64,000 nucleotides of DNA from Mesostigma viride (taxonomy: Eukaryota > Streptophyta > Mesostigmatophyceae > Mesostigmatales > Mesostigmataceae), in assembly GCA_009746045.1 (NCBI GenBank), contig RPFO01000742.1, positions 33,940-97,939 of the forward strand, in the 5' to 3' direction. Below are positions 45,926 to 55,010 of the stretch, piece by piece. Position 1 is the stretch's first letter. Each line of letters begins with the position of its first letter. Under the pieces are notes generated by a model, which worked only from the letters and a program-made list of their open reading frames with translations, ran no database searches and was not told the DNA's origin. The translations under genes were made by a program, and so were the position numbers.

Positions 45926-46725
45926 ATGTAAAGAGGCGATTCGGTCTCCTCGAGATCCTCGGGATCGCTCCCATGATAGTACGTAGGCGTGGGCCCCGGG
46001 GAGGCGGATCCGGGGAGGGTGCCGGCCGCCTGCGGGCTGTCTTCCACCGCTATGGGATTGAACGGGTCCGCCCCAGAAAAGGGGTCCGGATCGCGAGGGC
46101 TGGTCCTGGCATGTCGGGGAGGGGCGTTCACTGGTTGCCGCAAGCTCGGGAGCCCCTGCGGGCTGTCTTCCACCGCTATGGGATTGAACGGGTCCGCCCC
46201 AGAAACGGGGTCCTGATCGCGAGGTCTGGTCCTGCCAGCAGCCGGCTGTCGGGGAGGGGCGTTCACTGGTCGCCGCAAGCTCAAGACCCCGGGGCGCGTG
46301 TTGAAGTATCGGTTGATGACCATTTGCGGCGTGAGGCGGTCGGCGGCCCTTCTCCGGCTGCCGACGTTGATGGAATCGGTGAAATCGGCGTACCTGCCTC
46401 TATCCCTCCTGCTCGCCCGGATCCCGGGAATCGTGGAGGGGACGTCTGGATCGCCGTCCTCGACAACGGGCCTCTCGTAACGATTGTGGACCTCTGCGGG
46501 ATAGTAATTTTCGTATGTGGGCGAATTGAACTCGATCGGTCTCCCGTACTCGTCCACGTCGCCCGGCTGGTAGTACGCCGTGCTCGGGTCCCACTCGATG
46601 GTGTCCACGTGCATCCTCACGGCGTGCGGCCGGGCCGGCGCGTGACGGTGGCGGTGACAAAGCGACCCGGCGGCGGGCCTGTTTCGGCAGCGGCCCGTGC
46701 GGGTGACGTGTCTGCATTGAGGCAT
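45880..46725 (-). CDS. Zinc-knuckle protein with 42-residue repeats
   Basis: 281 residues from MPQCRHVTRTGRCRNRPAAG, then SLCHRH: the family knuckle. The centre is acidic/polar (HVDTIEWDPSTAYYQPGDVD). The C-terminal third contains two units of about 42 residues sharing DPFNPIAVEDSPQ, encoded by a 126-bp direct repeat at 46,029-46,280, plus a third partial R(Q/R)PVNAPPR. Tail basic (PARRRRRR). The start at 46,725 is the only ATG before the knuckle that leaves a sensible protein; 22 codons upstream are open but random. Confidence 0.6.
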   Translation of the reverse strand: MPQCRHVTRTGRCRNRPAAGSLCHRHRHAPARPHAVRMHVDTIEWDPSTAYYQPGDVDEYGRPIEFNSPTYENYYPAEVHNRYERPVVEDGDPDVPSTIPGIRASRRDRGRYADFTDSINVGSRRRAADRLTPQMVINRYFNTRPGVLSLRRPVNAPPRQPAAGRTRPRDQDPVSGADPFNPIAVEDSPQGLPSLRQPVNAPPRHARTSPRDPDPFSGADPFNPIAVEDSPQAAGTLPGSASPGPTPTYYHGSDPEDLEETESPLYIHPPERQPARRRRRR

Positions 46726-46979
46726 CTCGTGCTCTTTATACGCGCGTGGGAAAATTAACGCGCCACCCCGCACACTATCACCCCCATACACATAGCGGCA
46801 TGACCGGCGACGACGGCTGCACGCACGCGCCCACGAACTCGCACATCAGACGCGCCTCGGACAACCAACCCGGATGCATCATGGCGCGACCCTGATATGC
46901 CGAACGACGAGATTATTTTAGCGCGACCATAAACGCACGCACACCGCCAGCGGAGACTGACACGGACTTGCCACTCGTA

Positions 46980-47181
46980 CTCTCGATCACGGACTCGCGC
47001 GCGGGGGACAGACAATCACGCGCGGGGGGAACAGGGAAACAGACAAGCACTCGGCGCGGAACGGGGGGACACGCAGGGGGGAACGGGGGAACACGCAGGG
47101 GGGACACGCTGCGGGGTCCCCAAGCACTCGGCGCGGAACGGGGGGACACGCAGGGGGGAACAGGGGGAAAAGAGGGGGTCA
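46980..47181. repeat. G-rich direct repeats next to the inverted duplication
   Basis: Two copies of AAGCACTCGGCGCGGAACGG followed by GGGGACACGCAGGGGGGAAC (47,044 and 47,123), with several partial GGGGGAACA-CGCAGGGGGG units. No gene lies between 46,726 and 47,628; beyond the repeats the stretch is featureless. Confidence 0.7.
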
Positions 47182-47263
47182 CTCACGCAGTTGCTGGGAA
47201 GGGTTTAGGGGTGCCTTAGCCACGGTGAAAGCCACCCTAAAGCCTTCCCAGCAACTACGTGAG
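47182..47263. repeat. 82-bp imperfect hairpin at the outer edge of the left arm
   Basis: CTCACGCAGTTGCTGGGAAG at 47,182 is the inverted counterpart of CTTCCCAGCAACTACGTGAG at 47,244-47,263, and the homology continues inwards (GGTTTAGGGGTG with CACCCTAAAGCC). The left limit of the giant inverted duplication (47,248) lies inside its right leg. Confidence 0.75.
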
Positions 47264-47627
47264 CTACCCCCCCAGAGCCTCTGCAGCCCCCAGTCCCCCT
47301 GGACCCCCTAGACCCCCTAGACCCCTTGGACCCCCCGGAGCCCCCGGTCCGAACAGAAGTCCTGTAATCTCCACCGCCGCCGTCGCCTGTCCCGGCCCCG
47401 GGAGGCGGCGAAGGGGCAAACGAGGGGGGAGAAGGTAATCCACCTCCGACCGGCGAGAGGGGCCGGAGAGGCCCCGCCGATTTCGCTCGCCCCCCGCCCC
47501 GGCCCTCCCGATGGGCGACGCTTGCTTGGATTCTCTTGCACTACTTCTTTTTTAGACTCTTTCAAAAATAATTATATGGGTAATGAAAAATTGCAAAGGG
47601 TATAGGCTATATATAGGGCTATATATA

Positions 47628-49043
47628 TTAAAAATATAATTACTTACAGCAGAGTGAAATCACTCAAACCAAAGCAAACGCCCAGCTATAAACCTATATA
47701 CAGAGCCATGTCAAAGCTCTATACTACGATAAGACCAATGGAAACGCCTAACGGGAGGAACCTAATAGCCCTGCTGCACCGCAAAATCAGCCCGCGTACG
47801 GCGGAGCATGATGTCCGCCATGGCCCGAGTCAGCGCCACCGACAAGCGCTGACGCCAATATGACGTCCAGGTCCGCGCCGACCATGGGGCCCGCTGGCCC
47901 TCCAGGTCCAGCCGGTCCTCCCGGAGCCGGCAACACTCCTTGAAGAAGGCGGAGGTCAGGGGCCCCATGGCCCCAAACTCCTCCAGGACAAAGGGCACCA
48001 CACGATGGTGCCCGACGTCGCCGTAGGCCAGGAGCTTGGCCCGCTCCGCCCGGTCCGCCGTGTAACCTGCCGTGAGGGAGGCCCCAGCCACGTGGCTAAG
48101 AGCCAAGGGCCGCGCCACCGAAACGTCAATAAGCAGATGCCGGCCACCCCCCTCAAAGTCCAGCACCACGATGTCAGGCCGGTGGTTGGGGGAATAGAAG
48201 GCAGCGCCATCCGCATCCTCGGACCGGATGTTCGCGTGGGGGAAAACCGACCGAATCATGGCGAGCACCACCGTCAGGAGGACAGTGTGCAAATACAAAT
48301 ACCAATTCTGATTCTGTTGGCCCCCCATGCAGGCAAGGTAGTGAGTCCCCGTGGGATCCAGCGGCTGCCCACAGCTACCACAAGGCCGCCCGGCCGGAAC
48401 AAGAGGCTGCGGGGCAAATAGCTGGTGCCGGAGCGCCACCGAGTAGTGGCTGGGAGCCAAGGCGAATGGGGGGGCCATGGGAAGAGCACGAAGGTACGCC
48501 GAGCCCACACTCCGCAAGGAAAGCGAGAACAGCCACGCACGTCCCTGGGCGTTGAGGTCCGCGAAAAGAGCAATCCAATCAGCCGTGTGCAGAATACCCG
48601 CGTAGGTTTTCTGGTGTTTATCGATGACGCGAGCAGGGAATGCGGCGGGAGATTGAACGGAGGCGACCGAGGGAGTGCCGCGAGGGAGGTGGCGCTGTAC
48701 CGCCTGAGCGGCACGGACGGGAGAACAGGCCTGCTGGATCTCAGCATAGGCCTCCTGGATGGCGGTGACGAAGGGCAAAGGGCTGCTGGGGTCCAGGAGG
48801 TCAGGCGCTGCCGTTGCCAAAAGGGGCAGGAGCCGGCAGCTTTCCGCCCACGACTGAGCGACGGAGCCCAAAAAGGCTGCTGGGGCCAGCCGGGCGGCAC
48901 GAGTCAGACCGCAGCCACCCATCCGTGCAGGCAGGGAGGCAATGCGAATAGCATGTGGCGGGAGGTCGGGGCCCGGGACCAGCTGCGCCAAGGCCGACTG
49001 GATGCGTTCGTCGTGGCCCTCGGCGGCCAGCCGGACCTGAGAC
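47628..49043 (-). mobile_element. 5'-truncated LINE (non-LTR retrotransposon)
   Basis: 1,416-bp insertion absent from the equivalent site of the other arm (52,468-52,479). The 12-bp sequence GGGCTATATATA is present on both sides (47,616-47,627 and 49,044-49,055). It reads on the minus strand; the 3' end is A/T-rich (AATTATATTTTTAA). 5' truncation, A-rich end and variable-length target duplication are the hallmarks of target-primed reverse transcription. Confidence 0.9.
47762..49043 (-). pseudogene. C-terminal part of a LINE reverse-transcriptase polyprotein with restriction-like endonuclease
   Basis: About 427 residues, open throughout, beginning abruptly at the 5' truncation. The first part (IRIASLPARMGGCGLTRAAR) is the thumb-end motif usual after LINE reverse transcriptases. 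Later come CGSCGQPLDPTGTHYLAC (zinc site), then RPDIVVLDFEGGGRHLLIDV followed by SVARPLAL, which fits the RPD...D...DV core of restriction-like endonucleases located C-terminally in some non-LTR elements. The catalytic YxDD part is missing, so it cannot function on its own. The intact frame indicates a young insertion. Confidence 0.75.
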
Positions 49044-49109
49044 GGGCTATATATACAGGAATAATATTTCCCGGGGTGGCTGAAAAAGAAGTCGTGCACG
49101 AGAATCCAC

Positions 49110-49497
49110 TCCACCTCCGATGGTCGGGGGCGGCGGGAGAGGTGGCGGCAGGTTCGCTCGCCCCCCGTCCCGGGTCCGTCGCGCCCCGAGTCTGGATGTG
49201 TTTGAAATGTCCTTTTCCCTCCTGGAGGGGCGGCGCGGGCGGGTGGGGGGTCGAGGGTGGATGAGAATGCGTGGTTTCGGTCGGGCTTCTTTTGGGCTCG
49301 GATCCGTTCCAGTCTGCGTCCCGGCGCCCCCCGGGCCGGGGTTGGGAGGGGGTTGCGCTCGCCCCCCGGGACGGCCGTGTGGGTGGTCCGCTACCCTGGG
49401 CCCGGCGACCCTGAGTAAGTGACGGGTGCAAGTCTACGTCCCGGCGCCCCCCGGGCCGGGGTTAAGAGGGGGCTGCGCTTACGGGGGAGGGAATAAA
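49110..49497. other. GC-rich leader of the palindrome HNH gene with duplicated 48-bp block
   Basis: The block AGTCTGCGTCCCGGCGCCCC... at 49,310-49,357 is repeated at 49,430-49,479 with few differences (TTGGGAGGGGGTTGCGCT against TTAAGAGGGGGCTGCGCT). The ATG at 49,498 follows GGAATAAA, an A/T island. The mirrored copy lies at 52,026-52,413. Confidence 0.65.
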
Positions 49498-50427
49498 ATG
49501 TGGGGGTACGATAACAGCGGCGACGGGCGAGAAACGGAGATGGCAACCCCGGAGTTCTACGTGACGAACGACGCGGAGGACAAGTGGCGCCAGAGGGTGG
49601 GGTCTTCGGTGCAGACCTTCAACTCTGCCCTGCGGTACAAGTGCGCGAAGACGGGGAGGGGGTTCAAGCGTTTCCGCGAGTCGAAGGCCCGCGACATGTG
49701 GGACGGCAAGTGCGCCAAGTGCGCGACCCCGATCCGCTTCCACTCGTCGGAGGAGGTCCCCCGCATGGGGATCCTGGTGCGTTATCTGGTCCCGGACGGC
49801 GCGGGGCTGTCTCTGACCGAGTCGGCGACGGGCATGCCCCCCGAGTGGAGGTGCGGGCGTTGCAGGGTGGGCCCTCTGGAATCGGAGTACGACGAGCTGA
49901 AGCACCTCAGGATGGAGGAGGAGTACCTGCGCGCCCGGAAGGGGCTGCCCATCCCGGACGACTCCCCGCCCGTGCTGCCCTTCCCGGAGGCGGCACCGGC
50001 CGGGAAGCGGCCCAGGAGCCCTTGCCAGCATTACGGGGAGTGCCCCCCCGATGTCGACCCCGCGGTGTGGTCGCACGTGAAGAAAGCGTTCTACGGCGTG
50101 CAGTCGAGGGTGAAGGCCGACCTGCCCCTGAGCTGGCAGTCCACGCCCCACGGGGAGCGAGACCTGTCCCCGCGCCTGCTGGAGGCCGTCAGGAAACTGG
50201 AGAGCCAGGAGTGGCGCTGCGGCCACTGCGAGGGGCGGATGTCGCTGGACTCCCCTGAGCTCGCCCCGTCCCCCGACAAGACGGACACGTTCGACAGGAC
50301 GTACTTCCCCGACAACTACAGGTGGCTGCACGCGGGGTGCAACCGGGCCAAAGCCGTGGACGACTCCATAGACCAGTGCAGGCGCAGGATGGCGGAGTAC
50401 GAGAAGCTGCCGGACCCCGTGGAATGA
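49498..50427 (+). CDS. HNH-endonuclease-like protein, left-arm copy
   Basis: 309 residues from MWGYDNSGDGRETEM; the frame is open upstream but without ATG. An N-terminal zinc site (GKCAKCATPIRFHSS ... EWRCGRCRVG) is followed by CQHYGECPPDVDP, then the HNH-like part WRCGHCEGRMSLDSPELA, FDRTYFPDNYRWLH and GCNRAKAVDDSIDQ. Cysteine pairs, the D-R, the N and the C-N-x-A-K element match the HNH paralogue at 45,218. One of two identical, divergently oriented copies that flank the palindrome centre at 334 bp each. Confidence 0.7.
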   Translation: MWGYDNSGDGRETEMATPEFYVTNDAEDKWRQRVGSSVQTFNSALRYKCAKTGRGFKRFRESKARDMWDGKCAKCATPIRFHSSEEVPRMGILVRYLVPDGAGLSLTESATGMPPEWRCGRCRVGPLESEYDELKHLRMEEEYLRARKGLPIPDDSPPVLPFPEAAPAGKRPRSPCQHYGECPPDVDPAVWSHVKKAFYGVQSRVKADLPLSWQSTPHGERDLSPRLLEAVRKLESQEWRCGHCEGRMSLDSPELAPSPDKTDTFDRTYFPDNYRWLHAGCNRAKAVDDSIDQCRRRMAEYEKLPDPVE

Positions 50428-50499
50428 TGAACGCCGTATGCTAATAAAGACACCCCTCGTCCAATGCCACGTGTCACCTCATCGCTAGACAGTCCCAAA

Positions 50500-50645
50500 G
50501 CAAAAAGGGCCAAAGCATAAGGGGCTGGTTTCAAACAGGGTGGGCCGGGTTTGACAGCATAAGAGGCTGGTTTCAAACAGGGTTCGCCAGCATAAGGGGC
50601 TGGTTTCAAACTGGGTGGGCCGGGTTTGACAGCATAAGGGCCGGT
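50500..50645. repeat. Direct repeats next to the palindrome centre, left copy
   Basis: Four units beginning CATAAG(A/G)GGCTGGTTTCAAAC, alternately followed by AGGGTGGGCCGGGTTTGACA (42-bp unit) or AGGGTTCGC (short unit). The mirrored set is at 50,878-51,023. Confidence 0.8.
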
Positions 50646-50672
50646 GCGGTTACTGGAAAAAATATCTAACCC

Positions 50673-50850
50673 CATGGTATAGGATATACCTGAGAGTCTA
50701 GGCCCCTACCGGCCCTGTCCAGGGCCTGCCATGGGACATGTCCCCGGGACTGATCAGAAACGTTTCTGATCAGTCCCGGGGACATGTCCCATGGCAGGCC
50801 CTGGACAGGGCCGGTAGGGGCCTAGACTCTCAGGTATATCCTATACCATG
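50673..50850. other. Palindrome centre, candidate hairpin-telomere junction
   Basis: The symmetry axis lies between 50,761 and 50,762 inside CTGATCAGAAAC|GTTTCTGATCAG, with no spacer at all. Outwards the palindrome continues without a visible mismatch through GTCCCGGGGACATGTCCC-like halves, ATGGCAGGCCCTGGACAGGG and the A/T-rich GGTATAGGATATACC (itself a small palindrome) on both sides. Such a perfect junction is what a replicated covalently closed hairpin end would leave. No gene. Confidence 0.7.
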
Positions 50851-50877
50851 GGGTTAGATATTTTTTCCAGTAACCGC

Positions 50878-51023
50878 ACCGGCCCTTATGCTGTCAAACC
50901 CGGCCCACCCTGTTTGAAACCAGCCCCTTATGCTGGCGAACCCTGTTTGAAACCAGCCTCTTATGCTGTCAAACCCGGCCCACCCTGTTTGAAACCAGCC
51001 CCTTATGCTTTGGCCCTTTTTGC
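50878..51023. repeat. Direct repeats next to the palindrome centre, right copy
   Basis: Inverse copy of 50,500-50,645; it differs by one base at 50,911 (t here; the left arm would predict a). Confidence 0.8.
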
Positions 51024-51095
51024 TTTGGGACTGTCTAGCGATGAGGTGACACGTGGCATTGGACGAGGGGTGTCTTTATTAGCATACGGCGTTCA

Positions 51096-52025
51096 TCATT
51101 CCACGGGGTCCGGCAGCTTCTCGTACTCCGCCATCCTGCGCCTGCACTGGTCTATGGAGTCGTCCACGGCTTTGGCCCGGTTGCACCCCGCGTGCAGCCA
51201 CCTGTAGTTGTCGGGGAAGTACGTCCTGTCGAACGTGTCCGTCTTGTCGGGGGACGGGGCGAGCTCAGGGGAGTCCAGCGACATCCGCCCCTCGCAGTGG
51301 CCGCAGCGCCACTCCTGGCTCTCCAGTTTCCTGACGGCCTCCAGCAGGCGCGGGGACAGGTCTCGCTCCCCGTGGGGCGTGGACTGCCAGCTCAGGGGCA
51401 GGTCGGCCTTCACCCTCGACTGCACGCCGTAGAACGCTTTCTTCACGTGCGACCACACCGCGGGGTCGACATCGGGGGGGCACTCCCCGTAATGCTGGCA
51501 AGGGCTCCTGGGCCGCTTCCCGGCCGGTGCCGCCTCCGGGAAGGGCAGCACGGGCGGGGAGTCGTCCGGGATGGGCAGCCCCTTCCGGGCGCGCAGGTAC
51601 TCCTCCTCCATCCTGAGGTGCTTCAGCTCGTCGTACTCCGATTCCAGAGGGCCCACCCTGCAACGCCCGCACCTCCACTCGGGGGGCATGCCCGTCGCCG
51701 ACTCGGTCAGAGACAGCCCCGCGCCGTCCGGGACCAGATAACGCACCAGGATCCCCATGCGGGGGACCTCCTCCGACGAGTGGAAGCGGATCGGGGTCGC
51801 GCACTTGGCGCACTTGCCGTCCCACATGTCGCGGGCCTTCGACTCGCGGAAACGCTTGAACCCCCTCCCCGTCTTCGCGCACTTGTACCGCAGGGCAGAG
51901 TTGAAGGTCTGCACCGAAGACCCCACCCTCTGGCGCCACTTGTCCTCCGCGTCGTTCGTCACGTAGAACTCCGGGGTTGCCATCTCCGTTTCTCGCCCGT
52001 CGCCGCTGTTATCGTACCCCCACAT
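51096..52025 (-). CDS. HNH-endonuclease-like protein, right-arm copy
   Basis: Identical in protein sequence to the product of 49,498-50,427 as far as I can compare (MWGYDNSGDG to KLPDPVE), on the opposite strand. Both copies keep an intact frame, the same leader duplication and the same A/T island. The intact pair, with flanking DNA almost identical, indicates either recent origin or ongoing gene conversion between arms. Confidence 0.7.
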   Translation of the reverse strand: MWGYDNSGDGRETEMATPEFYVTNDAEDKWRQRVGSSVQTFNSALRYKCAKTGRGFKRFRESKARDMWDGKCAKCATPIRFHSSEEVPRMGILVRYLVPDGAGLSLTESATGMPPEWRCGRCRVGPLESEYDELKHLRMEEEYLRARKGLPIPDDSPPVLPFPEAAPAGKRPRSPCQHYGECPPDVDPAVWSHVKKAFYGVQSRVKADLPLSWQSTPHGERDLSPRLLEAVRKLESQEWRCGHCEGRMSLDSPELAPSPDKTDTFDRTYFPDNYRWLHAGCNRAKAVDDSIDQCRRRMAEYEKLPDPVE

Positions 52026-52413
52026 TTTATTCCCTCCCCCGTAAGCGCAGCCCCCTCTTAACCCCGGCCCGGGGGGCGCCGGGACGTAGACTTGCACCCG
52101 TCACTTACTCAGGGTCGCCGGGCCCAGGGTAGCGGACCACCCACACGGCCGTCCCGGGGGGCGAGCGCAACCCCCTCCCAACCCCGGCCCGGGGGGCGCC
52201 GGGACGCAGACTGGAACGGATCCGAGCCCAAAAGAAGCCCGACCGAAACCACGCATTCTCATCCACCCTCGACCCCCCACCCGCCCGCGCCGCCCCTCCA
52301 GGAGGGAAAAGGACATTTCAAACACATCCAGACTCGGGGCGCGACGGACCCGGGACGGGGGGCGAGCGAACCTGCCGCCACCTCTCCCGCCGCCCCCGAC
52401 CATCGGAGGTGGA
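52026..52413. other. GC-rich leader of the right-arm HNH gene
   Basis: Mirror of 49,110-49,497 with the same 48-bp duplication; no additional gene. Confidence 0.6.
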
Positions 52414-52511
52414 GTGGATTCTCGTGCACGACTTCTTTTTCAGCCACCCCGGGAAATATTATTCCTGTATATATAGCCCTATATATAGCCTATACCCTTT
52501 GCAATTTTTCA

Positions 52512-52516
52512 TTACC
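52512..52516. other. Target-site duplication TTACC, left copy
   Basis: TTACC directly before the LTR at 52,517; the same five bases follow the other LTR at 63,507-63,511. The empty site in the left arm has TTACC only once (GGTAA, 47,579-47,583). Confidence 0.9.
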
Positions 52517-53132
52517 AGTTGAATGAGAGTTTACCACCGAGGGAATCCATGGCTCTTGCAGGAAAGTTGCCTTTATTATAATCAGGAAACACAGACGTAA
52601 GTCACGTCAAGTCCGAGACTGCACGTAGCACAGACGACAGGGTCGTTATGCCAAGAGAGCGTGCACGCAAGAGCTAGCGTCCCGGTGCGACCAAGTCACA
52701 CATATAGCTTGCTAGGGACGCGTCCAAGTATTCAGCTGCACTGTCACAGCTGAACTGTCAATCAATTGATTACACAGACTCTGGCACGCCTTTGGCGCGC
52801 AGATCTATCAATTGTCCATACGGCTAGTCCTGTGGACCTATCCGTACACTAGTCAGCATCAATTGTCTCATAGGTCCTGGCGCGCTACAGTGCGCCTACC
52901 TATCAATTGACCATCAAGTCCTGTACAAGTCCTGTCAACGTCCTGCGGACTATCAAAGTGACACTTGTACATCCTGTGTCCGTACGCGCCCACAGTGGCG
53001 CGCCGGGTACTGTCGGCACAGCCTAGGAAACGTCATAACTTTTACGTTCCTTAACCAAATGAGGCGTTCAAGGTGCCGTTGGAAAGAGCGTAACAATCTC
53101 TATCCATCTAACGTAAATCCTTTACGTTAACT
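52517..53132 (-). repeat. 3' LTR of the outer retrotransposon
   Basis: 616 bp, plus-strand ends AGTTGAATGAGAG and TTTACGTTAACT. Contains several CAATTGA and GGCGCGC-type short inverted elements. Differs from the other LTR at ATCAGG (here) against ATGAGC. Confidence 0.9.
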
Positions 53133-54083
53133 CCAATCCCTTCTTTTCTTTAGGGGTCACATCCCCTGCCAGGGACCCTTGAAGTAGCTTGAAATGTCCT
53201 TCACTCCAGCTTGAAGCTTGAACAGATGTCTTTAATGGCCATTGCCATTCCCCCAGCCCTTTCTTTTAAGGAACTGGAAAAGAAACAGATCTGCCACAGG
53301 GAAAACCATTCCATGAGAAATGGATAAAAACCTATGGAAGTGGCATTACAGAGTACCACCAGATATTAGAAGCACACAAAATTAAATACATACAGGTTAA
53401 TTCTATGAGGTCTTCTCCAGGAATTAATCCCATCACCTCGGTAGAGCCTCCAGTACAATGACCTTCTGGCGGTGAGTTACATTAATCCCAGATACTAATC
53501 CCATAAAACCCAGTACATATCTAATATAAGCACAATAAATCCATGACAATTGAAATACCACTTGACAAAGTAAGACGTATTACAATAGTTTCCCCGTCAT
53601 ACTCTCAACAGGTTAGTATTGGCGCCCGTCTTATGGCGCCCGTCTACTTGTCAGATGATAAATTGCCACAGCAAACAAATGACAAAATGAAACACATAGG
53701 CAACAATTAAATCCTGCCCTGGGGAACTAGGGAAGTCTGAACAGGTAAAACACCTGAGCAGGCCAGCTTGTAGAAACATAATACCAGGGAATCGAACCCC
53801 ACCCTATAAACCCCAGAATAAAGGTTCCCAGACCATTGTGAGAGGTATGTACAAATATACATTTCTTTTTAAATAGAATACATGGTCTGTAATGGACCTG
53901 TCAACCTTGTATAGTCAACAGCATGAACCCCAGCCAAAACCTGGCTGTATCCTGATTAAAATCAGAGTGAGTGTACCATGGTCCATGAGCCTTAGTACAG
54001 ACTAAAATACAGGTATTATGCCAGTCACAATGCTGACACTACCACACAATCTGCTCTCCAATGCCCTATAACCAGGCACCAGC
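53133..54083. other. Non-coding 3' region of the outer retrotransposon
   Basis: 950 bp between the Pol stop and the 3' LTR with no open frame of interest; AT-richer than the coding part. Such long 3' regions are common in large LTR elements. Confidence 0.6.
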
Positions 54084-55010
54084 TTAGACAGCTTGCTGAG
54101 ATGGGTCCATCAGAGACTGAAGAACCTTGTATTGCACTGCTGCCTTCTGCACTAGCTTGGTCAAAGCATCAGCAGGATTGTCAACCCCAGGGATATGCTC
54201 AATATTGGCCAAGGAGGACAATTCCTTAAGAAGGAGATAATCCAAGTCCCTACTTCTGGCCATCTGCCTGTGCACAAACTGCACCATCCCCATGGAGTCT
54301 GTTTTTAGAAGAGTGGTAACCTGAAGTGGCCAAGGAGTGTTAGAAGTCATCTGATGAAGCAACTCCTTCAGATAAAGGCTTGTGTGAATGCCTTCACAAA
54401 TAGCCCTGCATTCTGCCACATCACTGCTGACAGCCACCCGTTTGTGCAGGCGACTAAACCAGCTCACCAAACTCCCCAGGCCTTCCTGTCTGAGCACAAA
54501 GAGCCCTGCAGCCCTGCCCCTGACCTTGGAGACCTGCCTGCTGTCCATTGAGCTATCCACATACAGCTCCATGCAAATGGGTTGTGATAAATCCACTGCA
54601 GACAACAGAATGCCAGATGAAGCCCTGACCTGATCAGCCACCTTGGCAGACCCTAGCTCCACCAGCATGTCATCAGGCAACCTGGCTATGACCATAAGAT
54701 CTGGCCTGGAAATGCCTGCCACCCAAGCAACCATGCCCCTCACCATGGGACACAGTGCCTGTGTGATGGTTGGAGGAAGCTTGCTAATGAGGGTCTCTTG
54801 ATAATCGTTGCCCCCACCAGCAGCATACGCCACTCCCCCCCTTCTTCACCAGTGTGGCCTCCATGCCCACAAACAGGAGAGGCTCATTCTCCACCTGCCA
54901 TTGCTCCCTACCCAGAGGAAACTTGGACTTAATGATGGAGATCAGCTCCTTAAGCCACGACGTGGGAGCTATCAGATGTAGGTCATCCCCGTGCAGCGAA
55001 GCATACACTG
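54084..55010 (-). pseudogene. Copia-type Pol, 3' part: end of RT and RNase H
   Basis: The frame resumes after the nested element with VYASLHGDDLHLIAP, in which HGDD takes the place of the YVDD active-site motif, and FVGMEATLVKKGG. A G run at 54,834-54,840 then shifts the frame to ISRPDLMVIARLPDD and the RNase H part: MELYVDSSMD, VAVSSDVAECRAICEG, LKTDSMGMVQ and NPADALTKLV, which are the D, E and D sites and the ADxLTK end of Copia RNase H. The YxDD change and the break make it doubtful that this copy is active. Confidence 0.75.
55006..55010. other. Target-site duplication CACTG of the nested element
   Basis: CACTG before the left LTR (55,011) and again after the right LTR (58,147-58,151). 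Removing the insertion and one copy joins GLPV to YASLHGDD in frame. Confidence 0.9.

Larger units (their letters stand above)
47524..49109. other. A/T-rich module, copy 2, split by the LINE
   Basis: Left motif at 47,524-47,551 (GCTTGGATTCTCTTGCACTA followed by CTTCTTTT), right motif inverted at 49,083-49,109 (AAAAAGAAGTCGTGCACGAG followed by AATCCAC). Without the LINE and one target copy the module is about 158 bp, close to the 150 bp of copy 1. The core contains GCTATATATAGGGCTATATA. Confidence 0.75.
47248..50761. repeat. Left arm of the giant inverted duplication
   Basis: Outer part 47,248-47,627 matches in inverse 63,836 down to 63,507 and 52,516 down to 52,468; the inner part 49,044-50,761 matches 52,479 down to 50,762. 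The LINE at 47,628-49,043 is missing from the other arm. In the inner part one substitution was found (t at 50,612, a expected from 50,911); the outer part differs by several single-base indels in G/C runs. Confidence 0.9.

Noticed and set aside
47300-47335. Telomeric repeat (CCCCCTAGA units)
   Set aside because: Only two or three degenerate units, differing from known algal TTTAGGG-type telomeres.
48425-49264. Plus-strand frame opposite the LINE
   Set aside because: Antisense of the LINE polyprotein; no protein likeness.
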